A stretch of DNA of 64,000 nucleotides. It comes from Streptococcus salivarius (GTDB lineage Bacteria; Bacillota; Bacilli; Lactobacillales; Streptococcaceae). The position numbers and the translations under genes are program-made. The notes under the pieces are model-generated. The model did no database searches. It was not told the origin of the DNA and worked only from the letters and a program-made list of their open reading frames with translations. The stretch's first letter is position 1; every line of letters starts with the position of its first letter. Where the stretch lies: positions 1,374,501 through 1,438,500 of the forward strand of contig NZ_CP018187.1 in NCBI RefSeq assembly GCF_009738225.1. Reading direction: 5' to 3'. Below, in pieces: positions 26,657-34,880 of the stretch.

Positions 26657-27139
26657 ATGACATCCTTATACGATTTTACAGTTTCAGATCAAGCTGACCG
26701 ACCCGTGTCTCTCCAGGACTATAAGGGCAAGGTCGTCTTAATCGTCAATACAGCAACAGGATGTGGTTTGACGCCACAATATCAGGGCTTGCAGGAACTT
26801 TATGACAAATACAAAGACCAAGGATTCGAGATTCTTGATTTTCCTTGTAATCAGTTTATGGGACAGGCACCTGGTAGTGCTGAAGAAATCAATAGCTTTT
26901 GCACCCTCAATTACCATACGACCTTCCCTCGTTTTGCCAAAATCAAGGTCAATGGTAAGGAAGCAGAGCCACTTTTTGATTGGCTTAAAAAAGAAAAATC
27001 CGGACCCCTTGGGGCTAGAATTGAGTGGAACTTTGCAAAGTTTCTGATTAACCGTGAAGGACAAGTTGTCGAACGCTTTTCTTCCAAAACTGATCCACTA
27101 AAAATGGAAGATGCTATCAAAGTTCTTCTTAATAACTAA
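26657..27139 (+). CDS. Glutathione peroxidase family protein
   Basis: The 160-residue thioredoxin-fold protein has the redox cysteine C36 in NTATGCGLTPQ, a second cysteine C64 and glutamine Q66 in FPCNQF, and a WNFAKFLI motif near the C terminus. Together these give the GPx active site. Family members reduce hydrogen or lipid peroxides with thioredoxin or glutathione. The usual NVASKCG text is changed to NTATGCG, but the catalytic residues remain. The length is normal (about 160). The gene is monocistronic between an extended -10 promoter and a strong terminator. Confidence 0.93.
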   Translation: MTSLYDFTVSDQADRPVSLQDYKGKVVLIVNTATGCGLTPQYQGLQELYDKYKDQGFEILDFPCNQFMGQAPGSAEEINSFCTLNYHTTFPRFAKIKVNGKEAEPLFDWLKKEKSGPLGARIEWNFAKFLINREGQVVERFSSKTDPLKMEDAIKVLLNN

Positions 27140-27143
27140 AAAT

Positions 27144-27203
27144 AAAACGAGAGTAAAACTAGAACGACAATCTCTGACTGTCGCTAGTTCTGCTCTCGTT
27201 TTC
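27144..27203 (+). terminator. Long terminator after glutathione peroxidase gene
   Basis: AAAACGAGAG pairs with CTCTCGTTTT, with inner ACTAG/CTAGT and CGACA/TGTCG helices. Symmetric A and T runs suggest action in both directions, also ending the convergent SemiSWEET transcript. Confidence 0.9.
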
Positions 27204-27244
27204 TGCGTTAAGAAAAATAGTATAGAAAGAAATTTCGCTTTATT

Positions 27245-27505
27245 TTAGAACAAAGCTGTCAATGCTGTAATTAAACCAAAGACGATACCTGGCGCATTTG
27301 CAGCAGCAAGGGGAAGGTCACGTTCTTTTTTAAAGAGACCATAGTAAACCCAAAGGCTACAGTTGATAGCCGCTACCAAAGGTTGGATAAAGTTTCCTTT
27401 ATGACCAGACAGATTGTCCATGATTTGTGGTACGTAAGATACGTACATCATCACTGACATAAAGGTTGCTACCCAACCAAGGGTTTTCATTTGTTTATCA
27501 GACAT
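27245..27505 (-). CDS. SemiSWEET sugar transporter (PQ-loop)
   Basis: The 86-residue protein has three membrane spans and the YVPQI motif of the MtN3/PQ-loop family (about residues 25-29). It also has a conserved NCSLWVYYG segment. SemiSWEETs are 85-95 residues long and work as homodimers to move sugars by facilitated diffusion. The ATG at 27505 is chosen because GAGGAG lies 8 bases upstream; the longer in-frame start at 27559 adds a basic, non-conserved leader. A promoter is visible at 27596-27624 and a large palindrome further upstream may regulate it. Confidence 0.88.
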   Translation of the reverse strand: MSDKQMKTLGWVATFMSVMMYVSYVPQIMDNLSGHKGNFIQPLVAAINCSLWVYYGLFKKERDLPLAAANAPGIVFGLITALTALF

Positions 27506-27595
27506 TCGAGACTCCTCTTTTATAAATTTTTTCTTTGTACATCTTAAAAAATAGTACAAGGCATGTTTTAATGCACTAGAATTAAAACAGTGTCT

Positions 27596-27624
27596 ATCTT
27601 ACACTTTTACAATAGAGAATTCAA
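27596..27624 (-). promoter_or_regulatory. Probable promoter of SemiSWEET gene
   Basis: On the minus strand TTGAAT, 17 bases, TAAGAT. An 8-bp inverted repeat (GTTTTAAT/ATTAAAAC) lies in the leader. Confidence 0.5.
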
Positions 27625-27655
27625 GAATTTTGGGGCAATGTTAAAAACATGTAAA

Positions 27656-27693
27656 CTATCACAAGATTGTGATTGGTCACAATCTTGTGATAG
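27656..27693. repeat. Perfect 17-bp-arm palindrome without T run
   Basis: CTATCACAAGATTGTGA, four bases, then its exact complement. Each arm is itself a near palindrome (TCACAA, two bases, TTGTGA). The absence of a T tract on either strand argues for tandem operators rather than a terminator. Confidence 0.7.
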
Positions 27694-27779
27694 TGAATTT
27701 AGTCTCTTATCTAGCGTTTTCATAATATTATCTTTTAATCCTTAGAATAATAGACTCTTTATGATTGATTATAACGAAA

Positions 27780-28925
27780 TCATTCTGCTAAGAGTACTTC
27801 TTTGATGGTTTGTTTTTGGAGTTTTCTGTTGGATAGATAAAAGAGGCTTTCATAAACCACAGCAAAACCGAGCAGGGTCCAGAAGCAAACGTTCCAATCA
27901 AAGTTATGCTCAATCTTTTCAGGAACGGTGTCTTTGATCACACCAATCAAAATTTCCATGATGCCGTATTGATAAGCCGTCCCAAGGGCAAATCCTAGAT
28001 AAGCCCAGAAACGATAAGGAGCGAGAATATGACTTTGGCATTCACAATCGGTGTAGCCAAAAGCCTTCATCAAGGCTAAGGTTTCGCGACTTTCTGAAAC
28101 GACAATCCCCAATGACAAAAAGAGAATGGAAAAAGACAAGATCAAGCCAATCATGATCATCATGGTTTGGATGATATCATCTGTGTAATCCCTTAGGCCA
28201 AAGGACAATTGAATCATGGCCGCAAAACACATGGAACCAAAGACCACAAAAAACAGGATCGATTTTCTTCCCCAAATCAGCGACGAGGACAGCTCTTTTA
28301 GGAAGGATTTCTCTTTCTTGGGGGCCCTCTTTCTCCTTTTGACCTTAATCGGTGTTGGAGATTTTTTCAATAAGCGAAGGGCCGGCGTTTGTAGTTGTCT
28401 TCTAGCATAGCCAATAGCAAGGACCATAAAGAAAGTCGTTGGCAGCATCACCAAAGCAAGCAAGAGCTGCCAGTGAAAATGAATGGTAATTTCTGGCAGA
28501 ATTCCCTTTTCATTTCGAAAGTCATAAAAATGTCCCATCATAAGAAAAGAAGCGAAATAGCCAAGAAGAGCCCCAACTCCAAAACTGAGTCCAAAAGCCC
28601 AAAATCGTTTCGCCAACTGGCCATTGCTATAGCCTAAAGCCTTTAAAATCCCTAATTGTTCCTTGTGGTCATCGACAAATTGTTTGATATAAAAACACAT
28701 GAGAAGGATCGACGTCAAGGACAAGACAACCCCACTGACCATGGCCACCATCCAAGATAGCGAAACCTGGGCATCATAGTAGGTCTGAATCATGGGATTG
28801 GTTTTAGAAATCTCCAACTGCTCGATATCAAGATAAAAATTCAAGAAGAGATTGGCCACAAATACCGCACAAGCCCCAATGATACTGACGACAACTAATT
28901 TTCGAATATCTTTTACTGAAAACAT
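27780..28925 (-). CDS. FtsX-type ABC transporter permease
   Basis: The 381-residue membrane protein begins with a span (about 10-30), then a short extracellular loop, three spans (about 58-180), a second half with three spans, and a KAFGYTDCECQSHILAPYR coupling-type segment. GILKALGYSNGQLAKRFW in the first half is the FtsX/MacB-family coupling motif. This family exports or senses peptides and lipids. The gene is four bases downstream of its ATPase and third in a TetR-led operon, so substrates probably induce it through that regulator. The protein is shorter than MacB, with only a small extracellular domain. Confidence 0.82.
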   Translation of the reverse strand: MFSVKDIRKLVVVSIIGACAVFVANLFLNFYLDIEQLEISKTNPMIQTYYDAQVSLSWMVAMVSGVVLSLTSILLMCFYIKQFVDDHKEQLGILKALGYSNGQLAKRFWAFGLSFGVGALLGYFASFLMMGHFYDFRNEKGILPEITIHFHWQLLLALVMLPTTFFMVLAIGYARRQLQTPALRLLKKSPTPIKVKRRKRAPKKEKSFLKELSSSLIWGRKSILFFVVFGSMCFAAMIQLSFGLRDYTDDIIQTMMIMIGLILSFSILFLSLGIVVSESRETLALMKAFGYTDCECQSHILAPYRFWAYLGFALGTAYQYGIMEILIGVIKDTVPEKIEHNFDWNVCFWTLLGFAVVYESLFYLSNRKLQKQTIKEVLLAE

Positions 28926-28928
28926 GGC

Positions 28929-29609
28929 TTACCATCCAATCTCATAGGCAGTCTGAGGCTGATCATTGGTCACAACTTGGGTAATCTTGCCACTATTGAC
29001 ACGAATGATGGTTCTGCCCATATCCGCAATATTTTGGTTGTGCGTCACCATAATCAAGGTAAAGCCAAGCTTTTCCTTCAGTTTCCAGATATAGTCAAGA
29101 ATCTTGCGCCCTGTTTCTTCATCGAGGGCTCCCGTCGGCTCATCTAAGAAAAGAATCTCTGGCTTTTTGGCCAAGGCCCGAGCAATAGACACTCTCTGCT
29201 GTTCCCCACCAGACAATTCACTCGGATACTTGTCCAGCTTATCACCAAGCCCCAAATCTTCGATGATCTGCAAATAATCATGACTGCTTGCTAGGTCAGC
29301 TCCCATCTTAACATTTTGTCTAACCGTGAGATTCGGTAATAAATAATACTGCTGAAAAATAAAGGCAATCTTCTCACGTCTAAAGGCTGTCAATTGAGCA
29401 TCCGTGAGCTGAGACAAATCCTGCCCTTGAATGAGAATATGCCCCTCATCTACCTTTTCTAATCCGGATAATACGTTTAAGAGGGTTGACTTTCCTGATC
29501 CAGAAGGACCTAGGATAACCACATCATCCTGGTCTTGAATCTGCAAGTCAATCCCTTTTAAAACCTTGGTTTGGCCATAACTTTTGTGAACATTTTCTAG
29601 TTGAATCAT
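28929..29609 (-). CDS. ABC transporter ATP-binding protein (LolD/MacB type)
   Basis: The 226-residue ATPase carries Walker [10 protein letters not shown] (about 35-43), signature LSGGEQQRV, Walker [17 protein letters not shown] and H-loop VTHNQ. EPTGALD is typical of MacB/LolD-type exporters paired with FtsX-like permeases. The start at 29609 is chosen because it lies within the usual distance of AGGAAAG and overlaps the end of the TetR gene by four bases; a longer frame from 29645 would run deep into that gene. Translational coupling with the regulator is likely. Confidence 0.87.
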   Translation of the reverse strand: MIQLENVHKSYGQTKVLKGIDLQIQDQDDVVILGPSGSGKSTLLNVLSGLEKVDEGHILIQGQDLSQLTDAQLTAFRREKIAFIFQQYYLLPNLTVRQNVKMGADLASSHDYLQIIEDLGLGDKLDKYPSELSGGEQQRVSIARALAKKPEILFLDEPTGALDEETGRKILDYIWKLKEKLGFTLIMVTHNQNIADMGRTIIRVNSGKITQVVTNDQPQTAYEIGW

Positions 29610-30181
29610 TTCTTTCCTACCATTTCTTTGATGAGAGATTGACAAACTTCTGTCAATAAACCAATCACTTCTTCCATGCTGAACTGATAAATGCCAGAAG
29701 CAACCATAGAGGCCATCCCGTGTGAGTAGATAAATAAATGCTGGTACAAGCGACTAGCCTCCTCTAACGTCAATGGATAGTCTGCTACAATCGATTCCAG
29801 AACCAATTGGTAACTATGATCCTTCATGGGAAGAAAATCTTGAAAGCGACGAATCGGATCTGTGCTAGGATTTTGGAAAAGCAATTGAAAGAGTTTGGGC
29901 TCTTTTGAGGCGAACAGGATATAAGCAACCCCGACAGATCGAAAAGGCTTCTCATCTTCTAAAGCCTTTCTTATATACTCCACCACTACCATTTCCGCAG
30001 CAACAATAACTTCTGCTTGTAACTCAGACATATTAGCAAATTGCCCAAAAATGACTCTTGGTGTGGCTCCCAGTTTTTCGGCTAATGCTCGAGCCGTCAA
30101 ACTAGCCAGGCCCTCTTCTCTCACCAATTGTAAAGCTGTCCCAATCATAGTCTCTTTACTAAATTTAACCTTGGGTGGCAT
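29606..30181 (-). CDS. TetR/AcrR family transcriptional regulator
   Basis: The 191-residue regulator has an N-terminal helix-turn-helix (TALQLVREEGLASLTARALAEKLGATPRVIF, residues about 13-43; core ARALAEKLGATPRVIF) and a ligand-binding C-terminal half. It starts at ATG 30181, with AAGGAG 7 bases upstream. It is the first gene of the operon with the FtsX-type exporter. A promoter followed by two GCAACA/TGTTGC-type dyads lies just upstream, so autorepression and control of the exporter are likely. The inducer is unknown. Confidence 0.87.
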   Translation of the reverse strand: MPPKVKFSKETMIGTALQLVREEGLASLTARALAEKLGATPRVIFGQFANMSELQAEVIVAAEMVVVEYIRKALEDEKPFRSVGVAYILFASKEPKLFQLLFQNPSTDPIRRFQDFLPMKDHSYQLVLESIVADYPLTLEEASRLYQHLFIYSHGMASMVASGIYQFSMEEVIGLLTEVCQSLIKEMVGKK

Positions 30182-30190
30182 AAGACTCCT

Positions 30191-30257
30191 TTCGCGCAAC
30201 AGTTGTTACGCAACATGTGTTGCATAAAGAATACCATAACAAAGTAAGACTTGTCAA
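30191..30257 (-). promoter_or_regulatory. TetR-exporter promoter with tandem operator dyads
   Basis: Minus strand: TTGACA (30252-30257), 18 bases, TATTCT (30228-30233). Immediately downstream come GCAACA-CA-TGTTGC and a second CAACTGTTG dyad, positioned to block the transcription start. Confidence 0.75.
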
Positions 30258-30274
30258 GAAAAATTCGTAAAGTA

Positions 30275-30317
30275 TAAAACAAAAGACCAGCCCGCTAATA
30301 CAAGTGAGGGCTGGTCT
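30275..30317 (-). terminator. Terminator after aldo/keto reductase
   Basis: AGACCAGCCC pairs perfectly with GGGCTGGTCT, followed by TTTTGTTTT on the minus strand. Confidence 0.88.
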
Positions 30318-30329
30318 ACTAATAAGATT

Positions 30330-31253
30330 CTAAGGCAAATCATTGCCTGCAGCAAGGTAGATTTGGTACCATTCCTTGCGCGTTAGGGTCACTGTTGCTG
30401 CTTTCCCTGCTTCAAGAACATGCTGGGGTTTGGTTGTGCCAATGACGGCCTGCATCTTTCCCGGATAGCGGAGAACCCAAGCAAGGGCAATCGCTGTCGG
30501 AGTGACCTGGTATTTTTTCGCCAAGTCATTGAGGACGTGATTGAGGGCCGCAAACTCTTCCTTGCCAACAAAATTCCCCTTGAAATAACCATGCTGAAGG
30601 ACAGACCAAGCTTGAATCACCGTATCGGTTAAGCGACAATACTCAAAGACACTGCCATCTCGCACGGCTGCTTTTGGTCCTTCCATATTGACATGAAAAC
30701 CAGCTTCAAAGCTTGGTGTAAAGGCGGCACTCAACTGCAACTGGTTGACCTTGAGTGGTTGTTTGATAGCCGTTTTGAGCAATTCTATCATCATAGGATT
30801 TTGATTGGACACCCCAAAATGACGGACCTTGCCCACTTGCTCCAAGTGATCAAAAGCTACCGCCACTTCTTCCGGCTCCATGAGGGCATCCGGTCGGTGA
30901 AGGAGGAGACTATCTAAGCGCTCGATCTGCAGACGCTCGAGGATGCCATCGACAGAGTCCAAAATATAGTCCTTAGAAAAATCAAAATAGGTAAAACCGT
31001 CTTTGCGAATCCCACACTTAGACTGGATCCACATCTGATCCCGAAGTTCCGGACGGCGCTTGAGAACCTTCCCCAGCAGGACCTCACACTGGCCATCGCC
31101 ATAGATATCCGCTAGGTCAAAGGTGTTAATCCCAATCGACAAGGCCGCCTCCACCAAGGCCTCCACCTCATCTTCACTCATCTGACTGATTCGCATCATC
31201 CCAAGGACAATCGTGGACAGACGCTCATTTTCAGCAAAATCAATATACTTCAT
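30330..31253 (-). CDS. Aldo/keto reductase (YdhF-like)
   Basis: The 307-residue TIM-barrel oxidoreductase shows the AKR tetrad region (FDLADIYGDGQCE with Tyr, then IQSKCG), LDSLLLHRPD and the NADPH-binding end IALAWVLRYPGKMQAVIGTT. It probably reduces an aldehyde or ketone with NADPH; the substrate is unknown. GGAGG lies 6 bases upstream of the ATG. Local base composition is higher in G+C than most of the window (34 of 60 at 30841-30900), which hints at recent transfer from a streptococcus with higher GC. Confidence 0.88.
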   Translation of the reverse strand: MKYIDFAENERLSTIVLGMMRISQMSEDEVEALVEAALSIGINTFDLADIYGDGQCEVLLGKVLKRRPELRDQMWIQSKCGIRKDGFTYFDFSKDYILDSVDGILERLQIERLDSLLLHRPDALMEPEEVAVAFDHLEQVGKVRHFGVSNQNPMMIELLKTAIKQPLKVNQLQLSAAFTPSFEAGFHVNMEGPKAAVRDGSVFEYCRLTDTVIQAWSVLQHGYFKGNFVGKEEFAALNHVLNDLAKKYQVTPTAIALAWVLRYPGKMQAVIGTTKPQHVLEAGKAATVTLTRKEWYQIYLAAGNDLP

Positions 31254-31314
31254 CTCTGCCTCCTTTTCTGTATCTCTATTGTAGTGAAAAGGGTTGCAAA
31301 AATCAATTTGAAAT

Positions 31315-31343
31315 CAAAAAGCCCTCAGCTGTAACTGAGAGCT
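31315..31343 (-). terminator. Terminator after NatB-like permease
   Basis: AGCTCTCAG pairs with CTGAGGGCT (one G-U), followed by five T residues on the minus strand. Confidence 0.82.
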
Positions 31344-31350
31344 TGTTTGA

Positions 31351-32565
31351 TTAGCGATAGCTAAGAGCACGTTTGATGGTCTTCCATGGTCCGAGATCAT
31401 CGGTCTGGAGGATTAAACTCGCATAGATACGGGCAATAAGCACTGTTCCCACGATGGTAAAGAGGACCGCAATTCCCAATGAAGCCCAAGATTCAAGACC
31501 AGTCGCATAGCCATTGATGGTACGGAAAGGCATGAAGAAGGTTGAGAAGAAAGGAATGTACGAACCAATCTTCAATAAGAAGACATCACCGGCACTTCCC
31601 AAGGTGGTTACCCCAAGGAAGCTAAAGATAACTAACATCATTAGTGGCGAAATCGCTTTCCCTGAATCTTCAGGTCGTGCAACTGTGGAACCTAAGAAGG
31701 CAGAGAGCACCACATACATAAAGATCCCAAGGATAATGAAGAAGACCGTATTGAGCGAGATTGACTCTGCTAGGTGCTGGGTAATTGGAGAGTTTGGAGC
31801 GAGAAAATCCTTGACAACAGGGATATCTGCTCTAAAGATCCAAACAGCTACTAAACCAATCACATAGACAAAAATATGAGTAAAGATCACTCCGAAGAGT
31901 CCGAGCATGCGTGCGAAGAAATAGTCGGTTGCTTTGATACTAGAGAAGACCACTTCCATGATCTTGGTTCCCTTTTCACTGGCCACTTCTTGGGCTGTGA
32001 TACTAGAGTAGAAGATCAAAATCATATAAAGCAACATTCCTAGACCACCTGCAACCATGGTCTGCACCATTTTCAAGCCTTCTTTTTTCTCATCAATTTT
32101 TTCTTTGAGAGAGACCTGTTGAGACAAGGCTGTAACTTGCTCTTTACTTAGATTGGCACGCGCTAGATTAATCCCTTGTTGAACTTGGCTTAATTTTGCG
32201 GCGACAAGGGTTTTCAATTCTGTTTTCATGGCTTGGTCGCCCACATAAGTGGCTTCTAGCTGGCCATCTTTTTCATCGACTGTCAAGTAAGCAGCTGCTT
32301 TCTCATCCTTGATGGCTTTTTTAGCTGCAGCTTCATCTTTGTAGTCTAAGGTCAAGCGATCGGTTCCTTTGAGACCTTCTTTGACAGCTGGCACTTCGGT
32401 CACCAAGACCACCTGATTCTTCGCATCTGTAGAAGAATCCGTTAGATAACCGATTCCAATGCCCAACCCTAAAATGATGAAAGGGCCCAAGACCATGAAG
32501 AGAAAACTCCATGATTTCACTTGTCTGATATAGGTTTCTTTCATTACGACAAACATCTGTTTCAT
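31351..32565 (-). CDS. ABC-2 type permease (NatB-like)
   Basis: The 404-residue protein has an N-terminal span (about 22-42), a large extracellular domain to about 175 with Lys/Ala-rich helices, and five to six C-terminal spans. VASEKGTKIMEVVFSSIKATDYFFARMLG (key part EKGTKIMEVVFSS) is the YhaP/NatB signature. With its ATPase it should export ions or a small molecule such as an antimicrobial. Its start overlaps the ATPase stop by four bases. It is the last gene of a five-gene operon headed by a small membrane protein and an XRE regulator. Confidence 0.87.
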   Translation of the reverse strand: MKQMFVVMKETYIRQVKSWSFLFMVLGPFIILGLGIGIGYLTDSSTDAKNQVVLVTEVPAVKEGLKGTDRLTLDYKDEAAAKKAIKDEKAAAYLTVDEKDGQLEATYVGDQAMKTELKTLVAAKLSQVQQGINLARANLSKEQVTALSQQVSLKEKIDEKKEGLKMVQTMVAGGLGMLLYMILIFYSSITAQEVASEKGTKIMEVVFSSIKATDYFFARMLGLFGVIFTHIFVYVIGLVAVWIFRADIPVVKDFLAPNSPITQHLAESISLNTVFFIILGIFMYVVLSAFLGSTVARPEDSGKAISPLMMLVIFSFLGVTTLGSAGDVFLLKIGSYIPFFSTFFMPFRTINGYATGLESWASLGIAVLFTIVGTVLIARIYASLILQTDDLGPWKTIKRALSYR

Positions 32566-33455
32566 ACTTCTACTCCTGATTCAAGTTTAAAGATCTCATC
32601 AATAGTTGGAGCTTGGTGGTCAAAGGTCGCAAGGTAGTGGCCCTTGGTCAAGCGATCAAATAATTCTGGACCCGCTGACGCGTCATCCAAGATCAACTTC
32701 CAAGTTCCTTGCTTGGTCATGCTGACCTTGGTCACGTGTGGCAGAGCTTCTAGCTCTTCTTTGCTAAAGTCGTTAGAGACAAAGAGGCGAGTCCTGCCAT
32801 AGCTATTCCGGACCTCTTGGACAGGCCCTGAAAGGACCACCGAACCATCACGGATCATCAGGATATCATCACACAACTCTTCGACGTTGGTCATGACGTG
32901 GTCAGAAAAGATAATGGTGGCCCCACGCTCTTTTTCTTCAAAGATGACCTGCTTGAGCACTTCTGTGTTGACCGGATCCAGCCCACTAAAGGGTTCATCT
33001 AAAATGATCAATTTAGGCTCATGGATCAAAGTGATGATCAGTTGCACCTTCTGTTGGTTCCCTTTTGAGAGGCTCTTGATTTTATCAGTCAATTTCCCTT
33101 TTACTTGGAGTTTTTCCATCCAGGTCGGTAATTTTTCCTTGACCTCGGCAGTGCTCATTCCTTTTAAGGCAGCCAAATAACGGACCTGCTCAAAAATCGT
33201 GAGTTTTGGCATGAGACTACGCTCTTCCGGCAAATAACCAATTTCTTTGTAAGTTTCTTGCGTAATCGCTTTGCCATCTAGGCGGATCTCACCGCTGTAG
33301 TCCAAAAAGCGCAGGATGCTGTGGAAAATGGTGGTTTTCCCAGCCCCATTTTTCCCAACCAAACCAAGGATATGCCCTTGTTGAGCAGTCAGATCCACTC
33401 CAAAGAGGACCTGATTATTGCCAAAGCTTTTTTCTAAATTTCTAATTTCTAACAT
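32562..33455 (-). CDS. ABC transporter ATP-binding protein (NatA-like)
   Basis: The 297-residue ATPase shows Walker A GKNGAGKTT (about 35-43), signature LSKGNQQKVQL, Walker B LIILDEPFSGLDPVN and H-loop SDHVM. A C-terminal accessory domain after residue 220 is typical of YhaQ/NatA proteins. It pairs with the downstream ABC-2 permease. It lies 11 bases after the DUF3169 gene in the XRE-led operon. Confidence 0.9.
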   Translation of the reverse strand: MLEIRNLEKSFGNNQVLFGVDLTAQQGHILGLVGKNGAGKTTIFHSILRFLDYSGEIRLDGKAITQETYKEIGYLPEERSLMPKLTIFEQVRYLAALKGMSTAEVKEKLPTWMEKLQVKGKLTDKIKSLSKGNQQKVQLIITLIHEPKLIILDEPFSGLDPVNTEVLKQVIFEEKERGATIIFSDHVMTNVEELCDDILMIRDGSVVLSGPVQEVRNSYGRTRLFVSNDFSKEELEALPHVTKVSMTKQGTWKLILDDASAGPELFDRLTKGHYLATFDHQAPTIDEIFKLESGVEV

Positions 33456-33466
33456 GAATGACTCCT

Positions 33467-34267
33467 TTACTCTTTATAATAACGTTTGGTAATCTTGTAT
33501 TGTGAAATAAGGATATAAATATAGAGAATGGATACGACCAACAAAGCCAATAGGATATCCGTCTGGAAGGCAATTCCAATGATTAAGAGAGCAATGAGAA
33601 GGCTCGGCAAGATATAATTGCTTAACTTGACGACCACTTCGAAATTTTCCTCGTAGCTAATCTGTTTTTCAGCTTCATCCATCCTACTCATCATAAATTC
33701 CCGCACTTCCTTGGCATTGGCATTGCGAGGGATTTCCATACCATAAATCAATTTAAAAGTCTTACGATAGAGTTGGTCAGCCACGACAAACATAGCAAAT
33801 AGGCTAACAAAAATATAAAACATGGTGTAGCTTCCAAAGATATGCATATACGTTCCTGTCATCTTATCATCAAGAGAGTACTGTTGAGTATAAAAGATAA
33901 TCACAAACATATAAGGTATCAGCAGAATCCCTTTGAAAATCGTAGCCAAGTCGTAACATTTTTTCATCTGACTTTCAAATATATAAGCCTCCTCATCTTC
34001 TGTTTCACTCATCTTGTAATAAGATTTTCGTGACATCAAAAGTAAGGACAATACAATCGCAAAAATGATTAGAAAAAGAATGAAACTCCCTACATACAAG
34101 TCCTCTTTATCAAAAAGATTTTGCAATTCAATACTTGTTTTCGATCCAAACATGCCTGTCAAAACTCCGATGACTCCTCCGATCAAACCAGAAACTGTAA
34201 TGATCCCTACATTTCTCCAAAAACGGTAACGTGGAGATCGTTCTTGTTGTTGCTTTTTCATAATCAT
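33467..34267 (-). CDS. DUF3169 family membrane protein
   Basis: The 266-residue protein has about six membrane spans, the first two at about 20-40 and 58-78. A central soluble loop with RNANAKEVREFMMSRMDEAEKQISYE precedes the last two spans. This is the DUF3169 layout, a Firmicute family of unknown function commonly located between a small XRE regulator and a NatAB-type exporter. The start overlaps the XRE stop (ATGA); a second ATG six bases on is equally possible. It may assist or be protected by the exporter, which is inference. Confidence 0.78.
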   Translation of the reverse strand: MIMKKQQQERSPRYRFWRNVGIITVSGLIGGVIGVLTGMFGSKTSIELQNLFDKEDLYVGSFILFLIIFAIVLSLLLMSRKSYYKMSETEDEEAYIFESQMKKCYDLATIFKGILLIPYMFVIIFYTQQYSLDDKMTGTYMHIFGSYTMFYIFVSLFAMFVVADQLYRKTFKLIYGMEIPRNANAKEVREFMMSRMDEAEKQISYEENFEVVVKLSNYILPSLLIALLIIGIAFQTDILLALLVVSILYIYILISQYKITKRYYKE

Positions 34268-34473
34268 TCCTCTTCCTCTACAAGACTAAAAACATTTTCC
34301 ACAGGCTCTTTAAAAACCTGGGCGATGGTGATGGCAATAATTACAGAAGGGGTATATTCCCCTCGCTCCAAGAGACTGATGGACTGGCGCGAAACCCCTG
34401 CTAGCTTAGCTAGCTCGGATTGGTTGAGCCCATCACGCGCCCTCAGCTCTTTCAGTCGATTTTTTAAAATCAT
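34264..34473 (-). CDS. Small XRE-family (YozG/Cro-like) regulator
   Basis: The 69-residue protein is essentially one helix-turn-helix: LKELRARDGLNQSELAKLAGVSRQSISLLERG (core QSELAKLAGVSRQSISLLE, residues about 19-37) followed by YTPSVIIAITIAQVF. Such minimal Cro-like regulators typically autorepress operons with DUF3169 and ABC exporter genes. A 19-bp-arm dyad on the operon promoter is the probable binding site. It lies 13 bases after the small membrane protein gene. Confidence 0.9.
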   Translation of the reverse strand: MILKNRLKELRARDGLNQSELAKLAGVSRQSISLLERGEYTPSVIIAITIAQVFKEPVENVFSLVEEEE

Positions 34474-34486
34474 GGCTTTCGCCCCC

Positions 34487-34795
34487 TTATAGTTGAATAC
34501 CTTGAATATCTTCGATGCGGACTAATTTGGTTTCCCTCTGTTGTTTATGATTCACACGAGTCAGTTTGACCCAATCTTCATCGATATCTATAATTTCATA
34601 CTCAAATCCAACACCATCTACTGTAACAGTGGCCGTTTGGCCTTTCAATTCTTCTAAAAGTCTAGACATGTCTTGATTTCCTTTCACTTGTTTTTCTAAT
34701 CGTCTGATGCGTTTGTTCAACCTTTTTATCTTCTTTTCTGAGCTTGCATAAAATATAACTATAAAAGGGATAAAAAGAATCCATATGGCTCCCAT
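34487..34795 (-). CDS. Small membrane protein with coiled coil, first gene of XRE operon
   Basis: The 102-residue product has one N-terminal span (about residues 2-19), a basic coiled-coil stretch (KKIKRLNKRIRRLEKQVKG) and a small C-terminal beta domain (TATVTVDGVGFEYEIIDID). No known family is recognised with certainty. The ATG at 34795 is chosen because GGAGAGG lies upstream and because the promoter -10 is at 34827-34832, downstream of the alternative start at 34855. Membership in the operon suggests a role beside the exporter. Confidence 0.72.
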   Translation of the reverse strand: MGAIWILFIPFIVIFYASSEKKIKRLNKRIRRLEKQVKGNQDMSRLLEELKGQTATVTVDGVGFEYEIIDIDEDWVKLTRVNHKQQRETKLVRIEDIQGIQL

Positions 34796-34826
34796 AAGAA
34801 TACCTCTCCTTCTTTCGTCTAAAACT

Positions 34827-34880
34827 ATTGTAACGCTTCTTTTTATTTTTGACAACTATCTTTGTCAAAAATAAAAAGAA
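34827..34880 (-). promoter_or_regulatory. Operon promoter overlapped by 19-bp-arm operator
   Basis: Minus strand: TTGTCA (34850-34855), 17 bases, TACAAT (34827-34832). A perfect inverted repeat of 19-base arms (34837-34855 and 34862-34880) with a six-base centre covers the -35 box. It is the likely target of the operon XRE regulator. Confidence 0.8.

Noticed and set aside
27656..27693. Palindrome as rho-independent terminator of the ABC permease operon
   Set aside because: The stem is ideal but no T run follows on either strand.
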